Source: an uncultured Flavobacteriales bacterium
GTDB lineage: Bacteria; Bacteroidota; Bacteroidia; Flavobacteriales; Crocinitomicaceae
Length of the DNA stretch: 11,793 nucleotides
Assembly (NCBI GenBank): GCA_946479125.1
Contig: CAMLET010000045.1
Coordinates: forward strand, 1-11,793
Reading direction: 5' to 3'
A program made the translations under genes and the position numbers. Below, piece after piece: positions 1 to 5,288 of this stretch (its first letter is position 1; each line of letters opens with the position of its first letter). The notes below the pieces were generated by a model, which did no database searches, was not told the DNA's origin, and was given only the letters and a program-made list of their open reading frames with translations.

Positions 1-90
1 TTGTCTTTTAAATTCTTTTGAATATCGAGTGTTTTAATCTGTATTATCATATTTCGGCTTTAATCGACAGTGATGAGTGAAGCTGTACCT

Positions 91-137
91 CCCGCTGTTC
101 CAGCGATGAGCGGGATTTCCCGAATTCCCGAAATCCC
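91..137. repeat. GC-rich cluster of nested inverted repeats upstream of the outer-membrane protein gene
   Basis: Two adjacent inverted repeats are directly visible. CCCGCT (91-96) pairs with AGCGGG (109-114) across 12 nt. GGGATTTC (112-119) pairs with GAAATCCC (130-137) across 10 nt. They share GGG at 112-114, so they exclude each other as hairpins. A smaller GCTG-TTC-CAGC hairpin (94-104) sits inside the first. The block is much richer in G and C than its surroundings and lies about 100 bp before the likely start of the plus-strand gene. It could be part of a leader that folds in alternative ways, a remnant of an intergenic repeat family, or a decayed gene end. Its role is unknown. Confidence 0.5.
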
Positions 138-234
138 TGAGCTTTTGATGGGGGCTGAGATCGGAAGTGAAAATTTCCGTTCTAAACACGAGCTTCCACC
201 GTTAATCCTTACCTTCGCTGAAAATAAATCACCA

Positions 235-813
235 ATGAAAACCATCATCCTAAGTCTAATCCTCCTGAATTGTTTTGCAGTATTTTCTCAAGATTCTACC
301 TCGCTCAAAAAAGTGCGTAAGGTTTATTTTACGCCAACGCTGGGCATTGGTTCAGTTTCTGATACCTTCATGAGAAACCAAATGAAGCGAAGCACAATTA
401 AAACATTTCATGCCGATTTAATGTTTGGAAACCTTGAGAAAAACGCCATACATTTAATAACTGGAATTAACTTTTCTGTGGCGGGTGAATTATTGGGTAA
501 TGACAAAACTATTCTATTTCAAACTGAACTTGGGTTTCGTGCTCACCTAAACAAAAACGATTTGAACAAAAATCCATTCTTCTTCAAGTTGTCCTGGATT
601 CATGGATCGAATGACAGTGAAATTTATCATTATAACAATGAGTATAACGGATTAGCACTTGGTTTTGGAATGACCAAACCATTGGACAATCTCCATACCG
701 TGTTGTTTGTAGGTATGGAGTATCAAGCAAATCGTCAGAATATACTGTCGAGTGACAAAAACGGATTTATGAATCTGGACTTATTTCAGTTCAATCTAGG
801 GTTTACACTTTAA
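235..813 (+). CDS. Secreted, probable outer-membrane beta-barrel protein of unknown function
   Basis: This encodes a 192-residue protein when started at the ATG at 235. The frame is open back to 70, but only the ATG at 235 gives a normal signal peptide: MKT, then a hydrophobic run to about residue 17, and a cleavage site after FAVFSQ. The 55 residues upstream are proline-rich and look non-coding. The mature part has alternating polar and aromatic residues and turns rich in N, D and G (for example around residues 104-113 and 124-138), and it ends in a short strand-like QFNLGFTL. This fits a small outer-membrane beta-barrel, but I recognise no named family. It is the only plus-strand gene. Its stop lies 10 bp from the stop of the convergent GAPDH-like gene, leaving no room for a separate terminator. 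No confident promoter is visible upstream. Confidence 0.7.
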   Translation: MKTIILSLILLNCFAVFSQDSTSLKKVRKVYFTPTLGIGSVSDTFMRNQMKRSTIKTFHADLMFGNLEKNAIHLITGINFSVAGELLGNDKTILFQTELGFRAHLNKNDLNKNPFFFKLSWIHGSNDSEIYHYNNEYNGLALGFGMTKPLDNLHTVLFVGMEYQANRQNILSSDKNGFMNLDLFQFNLGFTL

Positions 814-823
814 GCCATTCGGA

Positions 824-1840
824 TCACCATTCCTTTCGGAGCAGGGCACTTTGTAGAATTTCAATCTTGTTTCCGTCTTGACCAGTTTGCAATAAATAAG
901 CATGAATGGTTGATAACAATGAATTTCCTTCCTGTGGAATAAATGCCCAGCCTTTGATCGTATTTTCGTACTCATCAAGCAGAAGGTTATTCCAATTCAG
1001 AATTGCATGTGAGTACAAACGACCATATCTGCTGTAACGTCTTCCTAATTCAAAAATGACATTTGAATCGTATTTAGAAGTGGTTGCGATGTATGGGTTT
1101 TCTGAGATCAACTTCGACATTTCGTCAATATCAATTCTCTTCTTCAGTTTTAAAGAAAAACGAACGGTATGCATTAACTGGCTCGGAGTTGTAATATCCG
1201 ACGATTGTAGATTCAAGTGAATTCCTTTGGTTTCAAACAAGTCTTTTACGTCGATGGCATGGTGTGTTCCAATGTCGTTTTGCATGTGACGTGAAACTAC
1301 ATTTGCACTGACTAGTCGCTGATGGTTGCCAATGTCTTCTGATCGGCGAACGACCACGAAATCTCCTGAAATTAGATTGTCGAAATTGTTATTGGTAAGT
1401 GTTTGAACAATAGTAGAAAGCGAATGTGTATTGCATGAAACGACTTGAACAAAACGTTGATTTCGAATTTCGTCATTGTTTACATTCGACATAAACGGAA
1501 TCCCGAAACCCTTTTCGCTGCCTTGAGTTGAGAAACCTTTTATGTGAGAAAGGCTCTCATACCAGGTTTTGTTTTTTAAGCCCATTCCGTTGGCATTACA
1601 ATCGAAAATGTAATCGATATTTCCAATGATTTCAGACAGAGGTTTGAATTTCGTATTCGTTTCTGAACAAAGAGTTACACCACGTTCACTAAGTATCTGT
1701 AGTTCGGCTTCATTCCAAACATCAACCTTGCTTTTTTTTAGCGCGTAAATTTCAGATATCCCAAGTTCTGATTTGAAATCGATTAATAGGTTGAGTAGAG
1801 TGGTGCCAATGTTTCCAACTCCGTTTACGAGAACTTTCAT
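824..1840 (-). CDS. Archaeal-type (class II) glyceraldehyde-3-phosphate dehydrogenase homologue
   Basis: This encodes a 338-residue protein, the usual length for archaeal-type GAPDH. It has an N-terminal Rossmann glycine motif NGVGNIG (residues 6-12). A STQGSEKG segment (104-111) resembles the archaeal FQGGEK motif. The catalytic-cysteine motif VVSCNTHSL follows, with Cys136. VVVRRSED (162-169) matches the archaeal RRAAD substrate region, and QLMH (221-224) matches the conserved LMH histidine. The second histidine-rich stretch (GTHHAIDV, from 191) also aligns. The ordinary bacterial GapA (class I) has different motifs, so this is probably not the housekeeping enzyme. Expected chemistry is NAD(P)-dependent oxidation of an aldehyde phosphate, but the real substrate is open. 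The archaeal RGP after the arginine pair is not kept (QRLV here), which hints at altered specificity. The ATG follows the stop of the transferase gene directly (TAA-ATG), implying translational coupling. It is the last gene of a three-gene unit. Confidence 0.75.
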   Translation of the reverse strand: MKVLVNGVGNIGTTLLNLLIDFKSELGISEIYALKKSKVDVWNEAELQILSERGVTLCSETNTKFKPLSEIIGNIDYIFDCNANGMGLKNKTWYESLSHIKGFSTQGSEKGFGIPFMSNVNNDEIRNQRFVQVVSCNTHSLSTIVQTLTNNNFDNLISGDFVVVRRSEDIGNHQRLVSANVVSRHMQNDIGTHHAIDVKDLFETKGIHLNLQSSDITTPSQLMHTVRFSLKLKKRIDIDEMSKLISENPYIATTSKYDSNVIFELGRRYSRYGRLYSHAILNWNNLLLDEYENTIKGWAFIPQEGNSLLSTIHAYLLQTGQDGNKIEILQSALLRKEW

Positions 1841-2341
1841 TTAGGAAGTGTGTTTGCCGATTATAGGTACAAGCGCCGAGCGCATCAATATTTTGAAATC
1901 GTAGCTGTTCGATTTCGAATTAACGTATTGTAAATCTTTTGAAAGGGATAAATCCGCGTTGCAAACATTGGTCAATTGTGCTGGACCTGTAATTCCTGGA
2001 AGAACATCCCAACGCGTTTTTGCTAATTCAGAATTCCATCCCAATCCATCAATATCGAATTGAGTTAAGGGTCGTGGACCAACAAAGGACATTTCGCCTT
2101 TTACAATGTTCCAGAATTGCGGAATTTCATCTAAACCAAGCTTACGAACCACTTTTCCAACGAAAGTGATCTTTCCATTTTTCATCGTTCGAAACTTATG
2201 AATGGTAAATGGAAGTTGATTTAATCCGACACGTTGCTGTGAGAAAATGACGGTTCCGGGCGAACTTATAAAAAGCGCAATTGCCACTAAAATACTTAGC
2301 GGCAACAGCAATATAATTAAGATTAGAGCGACAAGTTTCAC
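1841..2341 (-). CDS. Small phosphoglycosyl transferase (bacterial sugar transferase, PglC/WcaJ-type core)
   Basis: This encodes a 166-residue membrane-associated enzyme of the bacterial sugar transferase family (PF02397). Such enzymes move a sugar-1-phosphate from a nucleotide sugar to undecaprenyl phosphate, the first step in building a surface glycan. Visible features are one N-terminal hydrophobic helix (about 2-26, with a central proline typical of the re-entrant helix), QQRVG (35-39), FRTM (50-53), the Asp-Glu catalytic pair in LDEIPQ (Asp71, Glu72), VGPRP (87-91) and PGITGPAQ (115-122). It is shorter than typical members (about 180-200): the segment between FRTM and the DE motif is only about 17 residues. 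The start is GTG. No ATG lies upstream before an in-frame TAA at 2368-2366, and the GTG gives the expected helix start. It lies 49 bp after the hydroxylase gene and touches the next gene. The sugar substrate cannot be told from the sequence. Confidence 0.88.
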   Translation of the reverse strand: MKLVALILIILLLPLSILVAIALFISSPGTVIFSQQRVGLNQLPFTIHKFRTMKNGKITFVGKVVRKLGLDEIPQFWNIVKGEMSFVGPRPLTQFDIDGLGWNSELAKTRWDVLPGITGPAQLTNVCNADLSLSKDLQYVNSKSNSYDFKILMRSALVPIIGKHTS

Positions 2342-2390
2342 AGTTGAATTTTCACCGACTCCAAATTAGAAATAATCGTAGAATCAACAA

Positions 2391-3053
2391 CTATTTTCGC
2401 AGAATTGTAATGGTTTTTCGTCCGCGTTCAGGCATTGTTCTAAAAATGATGTCCCAAATTGGCGTTGAAACTCCAAAGGCTCTGTCGTGCTGCTGATAAT
2501 GGTGAATATTGTGATGATTCCACCAAAAGCTAAAACGTTTTGGAGTTGGTTTACTGTGGACCATCCAATGAATGGAAATGTATGCCAGATATCCCATTAA
2601 AAATCCTGCTCCCAGAACCAAACAGTCGACACCAAAAATGAGATATAGAACTCCCAAAATGGCGTGAGCTATAATTAAACCTGGAACGGGAGGAAGAATA
2701 ATTCTGTCTTCGTCACTTGGGTATTCGTGATGGATTCCATGGAAAACATATTGTAATCCGGAATCGTATGAAGCATCTGATATTTTATGATAAACCCAGC
2801 GGTGCAATGCGTATTCACCGAATGTCCAGGCAAAGAAGCCGAGCACAAAATAGAATGCACTTGTTGTTAATGAACCGTGATACCAGCCAATATACATTGC
2901 AATCCAAACAGATGAAAATGCGGTGTAAATGGTGACAATAATCCAAAGTTTTGTTTTGGTTAAAACTTCTAGAATAGGGCTTTTGAATAAGCGCGGAGAT
3001 TTCTCATTTGGGAATACTCTGAACTCGTAGTTATGAACATCTTTAGTTTCCAT
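2391..3053 (-). CDS. Fatty acid hydroxylase / sterol desaturase family membrane di-iron enzyme
   Basis: This encodes a 220-residue integral membrane protein of the fatty acid hydroxylase superfamily (PF04116). The histidine clusters that bind the di-iron centre are all present: HRWVYH (84-89), HGIHH (105-109), HWMVH (162-166) and HHNIHH (180-185). Hydrophobic segments lie at about 36-55, 63-83, 122-143 and 146-163. The spacing resembles fatty acid 2-hydroxylases more than plant or fungal sterol enzymes, so an acyl chain of a membrane lipid, such as a sphingolipid or aminolipid of Bacteroidota, is the likely substrate; this is inference. It is the first gene of a unit with a phosphoglycosyl transferase and a GAPDH-like dehydrogenase, which suggests a shared envelope-modification role. 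It starts at ATG 3053, with a promoter-like box about 50 bp upstream. Confidence 0.85.
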   Translation of the reverse strand: METKDVHNYEFRVFPNEKSPRLFKSPILEVLTKTKLWIIVTIYTAFSSVWIAMYIGWYHGSLTTSAFYFVLGFFAWTFGEYALHRWVYHKISDASYDSGLQYVFHGIHHEYPSDEDRIILPPVPGLIIAHAILGVLYLIFGVDCLVLGAGFLMGYLAYISIHWMVHSKPTPKRFSFWWNHHNIHHYQQHDRAFGVSTPIWDIIFRTMPERGRKTITILRK

Positions 3054-3103
3054 AGCGATTGTATAAGTGAATACTTAATCATTTTGTAAACGTGGGTGTG
3101 TTT

Positions 3104-3111
3104 CAAATCTA
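3104..3111 (-). promoter_or_regulatory. Candidate Bacteroidota -7 promoter box for the hydroxylase-transferase-dehydrogenase unit
   Basis: Read on the minus strand the sequence is TAGATTTG, an exact match to the Bacteroidota -7 consensus TAnnTTTG. It would start transcription about 45 nt before the hydroxylase ATG. No well-spaced -33 TTTG is present: the nearest is 29 bp upstream, at 3144-3141. The call therefore rests on the -7 box and its position after the preceding terminator. Confidence 0.4.
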
Positions 3112-3153
3112 ATTTACGGAAATAGAATCGTTACTTCAATCAAAAAGACTCAT

Positions 3154-3203
3154 AAAAAATGCAAAACGGTCAAGGCGAATGATTATTCACCTGTACTGTT
3201 TTG
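3154..3203 (-). terminator. Rho-independent-like terminator after the cytochrome c peroxidase gene
   Basis: A long imperfect inverted repeat has 19-nt arms at 3162-3180 and 3185-3203 around a 4-nt loop; 15 of 19 positions pair. One of the mismatches becomes a G-U wobble in minus-strand RNA. The hairpin begins 1 nt after the peroxidase stop codon. On the minus strand a run of six T (3159-3154) follows. Position and structure fit the end of the LRR-peroxidase unit. Confidence 0.65.
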
Positions 3204-3204
3204 T

Positions 3205-4299
3205 TTATTGTTGAAGGATGTAACCATCCGTTAATGTCAGCATGAATGCGACAATAGCTTTGACTTCTTCTTTAGTTAAATGAAGATTTCCAAGTTCATC
3301 GTGATTCACATTTTCTTCTACTTCAGGTTTGCCAAATTTTCCGGAATCTCGATCAGAATAGAATTCTACCACTTCTTCCAATGTTTTAAATGAACCATTA
3401 TGAAAGTACGGAGACGTTAAAGCAATATTTCTTAATGTAGGAACTTTGAATTTTCCGTTTTCAGCAGCTGAATTCAAAACCTTTCCTAGTCCACGGTCAA
3501 CTTCTTTTGTGCTAATCAAAGGGTTTTTTGGAACTCCGAGATTGTCAAAAGTGAAATCGGTAAACAATACTTTACCTGATTTTTCATCAGCTGTTGAAAT
3601 GTGACAAGCGGCACAATTGGCTTTTTTAGGATCATTGAACAACTTCATTCCTTTTTTCTCCAACGCAGTTAACTTCACTTTTCCAGCCAGATAATAATCG
3701 AACTTAGAAGTGAAAGAATTCAGTTCAGCACTTTTCTCGTACAATTCAATCGCCTCAGCAATATACTGAAACGAAAGTTCTGTGTTTTGGAAAATGGTTT
3801 CACCATAAATAGCTTTGAATAAATGAGAATAGCTTCCGTTCTTCACAGCATCAACAACCATTTTTTTACTGCTGTTGTTCATTTCGATATGATTCAATAA
3901 TGGACCTTTGGCTTGTTCGCATAAATCCTTTGCTCGCCCGTCCCAAAATTGTCCGCCAAAATAAGCACCTTCTTCATCTTTGCTGAAATCCGGACTGAAA
4001 GCCATGTAATTAATACTTGGAGTGTTTCGTTGACCTTTCAGGTTGAAAACACCTGCTGAAACCAATGCGTTGTTTGGATCAGAAAACGCCGTGTTTGGTG
4101 AATGACAACTTGCACATGATTTCCCGGTTGGATTAGATAAGTTATTGTCAAAGAAGAGCAACTTGCCCAATTCAACTGTTTTTGTTTCAATTTCTTCCGC
4201 TGTGTAAGTCTCAATTTCAGATCCTGAGGACTTAAAGTTGAATCCACTAAGGGTTGAAAGCGCGACAAATAGAATTGAATAAGGCAAATAACTTTTCAT
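3205..4299 (-). CDS. Di-haem cytochrome c peroxidase (CCP/MauG family), periplasmic
   Basis: This encodes a 364-residue secreted protein with an N-terminal signal peptide (about residues 1-20, no lipobox cysteine). Two haem-binding CxxCH motifs, SCASCH (61-66) and NCAACH (228-233), are about 167 residues apart, as in bacterial di-haem peroxidases (PF03150). Other family signatures are ELGKLLFFD (43-51), RNTPSINY (91-98), FWDGRA (118-123) and the PTLRN...PYFHNGS region (287-303). The family reduces hydrogen peroxide to water with electrons from periplasmic cytochrome c or a copper protein. MauG-like members instead oxidise protein residues, and the sequence alone does not exclude that. Its ATG lies 8 bp after the stop of the LRR gene, so the two are probably one transcript. 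Confidence 0.9.
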   Translation of the reverse strand: MKSYLPYSILFVALSTLSGFNFKSSGSEIETYTAEEIETKTVELGKLLFFDNNLSNPTGKSCASCHSPNTAFSDPNNALVSAGVFNLKGQRNTPSINYMAFSPDFSKDEEGAYFGGQFWDGRAKDLCEQAKGPLLNHIEMNNSSKKMVVDAVKNGSYSHLFKAIYGETIFQNTELSFQYIAEAIELYEKSAELNSFTSKFDYYLAGKVKLTALEKKGMKLFNDPKKANCAACHISTADEKSGKVLFTDFTFDNLGVPKNPLISTKEVDRGLGKVLNSAAENGKFKVPTLRNIALTSPYFHNGSFKTLEEVVEFYSDRDSGKFGKPEVEENVNHDELGNLHLTKEEVKAIVAFMLTLTDGYILQQ

Positions 4300-4307
4300 A
4301 ACCTAAA

Positions 4308-5234
4308 TTATTGAGTGATGATTTTTGTGGTAGGTAATGCTGCTTGAATTCGTGCTATTTCTTCTGCTGAGATGGGATTTTCAATCAGAATTAAAGTCTT
4401 CAGATTTTTGAGTTGACCAATTTCCAATGGCAATTGCTTGAGCTGATTATTCGATAATCCCAATGTTTCCAATTCAGATAAATTTGAAATGCTTGAAGGA
4501 AGTTCTGTCAATTTGTTATTCGAGATCAACAATACTTTCAATTCACTTTTATTTGAAAAGCTGTTGGGAAGAGTGGTCAATTGATTGTCATCCAGAATCA
4601 ATTCATTGATATTTCCATTTTGTAATAGATCCGAAGGAATTACAGTCAAACTGTTGTTCGATAAATTCAGGGATTCCAATTTTTTCATTTTCCCGAAACC
4701 AACAGGAAGCGAAACAATTTTATTCGTGGAGAAATCGGCATGCGACAATTTCTTCATTTTTGTCATTGATGCAGGAATAGCGACCAAATGGTTCGTCGAC
4801 ATACTCAACTGACAAAGTGATTTCAACTTGTTCCATTGATAATCAATCGTGTCGAAACTGTTTTTGCTTAATTCCAATTCACCTAATTTCTTTAGCTGAA
4901 AGAAAGATGGTGGCAGCGTTTCCAATTTATTTTGACGAAGATTGACAATCATCAACTTTTTTAAGTTTCCAAAGTTGTTAGGCAGACTTGGAATGGAGTT
5001 TTTCATCAGATTCAAGAACTCAAGATTGTCTAATGAAGCAATGGTTTCTGGAATTTCTTTTACGTTCTGCTGACGAAGATTCAGACCAATCACCGTATCG
5101 GGATGATGAATCGCAAATTGATAATCGTAACAAATGAAACTTGAACGAAATTTGGTGTCGGAATAAGCTTCTTCCTGCGAAAATGACAGTGTTGAAAGGG
5201 AAGCTAAAGACAGTATTAAAATGATTTTTTTCAT
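4308..5234 (-). CDS. Secreted leucine-rich-repeat protein
   Basis: This encodes a 308-residue protein with a clear Sec signal peptide (MKKIILILSL onward, cleavage likely after TLSFSQ at 20). After a short N-terminal cap come eleven leucine-rich repeats, 23 residues each with no length variation from residue 48 to 300. The pattern is LxxLxLSxNxLxxLPxxxxxLxx, typical of bacterial and Ras-type LRRs. The last repeat degenerates into a C-terminal cap. No sorting domain, membrane segment or enzyme domain is seen. LRR solenoids bind proteins or other ligands, but the partner is unknown. The next gene, 8 bp downstream, is a di-haem peroxidase exported to the same compartment, so a shared role is plausible but unproven. 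A terminator of the preceding giant gene lies just upstream of its start, so it needs its own promoter or read-through; none is evident. Confidence 0.88.
   Translation of the reverse strand: MKKIILILSLASLSTLSFSQEEAYSDTKFRSSFICYDYQFAIHHPDTVIGLNLRQQNVKEIPETIASLDNLEFLNLMKNSIPSLPNNFGNLKKLMIVNLRQNKLETLPPSFFQLKKLGELELSKNSFDTIDYQWNKLKSLCQLSMSTNHLVAIPASMTKMKKLSHADFSTNKIVSLPVGFGKMKKLESLNLSNNSLTVIPSDLLQNGNINELILDDNQLTTLPNSFSNKSELKVLLISNNKLTELPSSISNLSELETLGLSNNQLKQLPLEIGQLKNLKTLILIENPISAEEIARIQAALPTTKIITQ
4335..5093 (-). repeat. Eleven tandem 69-bp units encoding 23-residue LRRs
   Basis: The coding sequence for residues 48-300 splits into eleven consecutive 23-residue units (759 bp) with no insertions or deletions. 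Leucine (or isoleucine) positions and the N-x-L/I asparagine position are kept in nearly all of them. Units 4 (LGELELSKNS, which lacks the LP) and 11 are the most divergent. Confidence 0.85.
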
Positions 5235-5242
5235 AGCGCTGT

Positions 5243-5281
5243 AAAAAAGTCGACTCCATCCCCGGTTGAGACAGAGTCGAC
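5243..5281 (-). terminator. Rho-independent terminator after the PhoX-domain giant gene
   Basis: A perfect 8-bp inverted repeat, GTCGACTC (5249-5256) and GAGTCGAC (5274-5281), surrounds a 17-nt loop. On the minus strand six T follow directly (5248-5243). It begins 7 nt past the stop codon of the 1855-residue gene and ends 8 bp before the LRR start codon, so it separates the two genes in transcription. Confidence 0.7.
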
Positions 5282-5288
5282 ATTTAAT

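Noticed and set aside
70..234. N-terminal extension of the plus-strand gene by 55 residues
   Set aside because: The extension is proline-rich and would bury the clear signal peptide that begins at ATG 235.
60..248. Minus-strand 62-residue open frame
   Set aside because: It overlaps the start of the plus-strand gene, has no recognisable domain, and its openness follows from the palindromic, repeat-like sequence.
4038..4268. Minus-strand 76-residue open frame inside the peroxidase gene
   Set aside because: It is an alternative frame of the peroxidase coding sequence with no domain.
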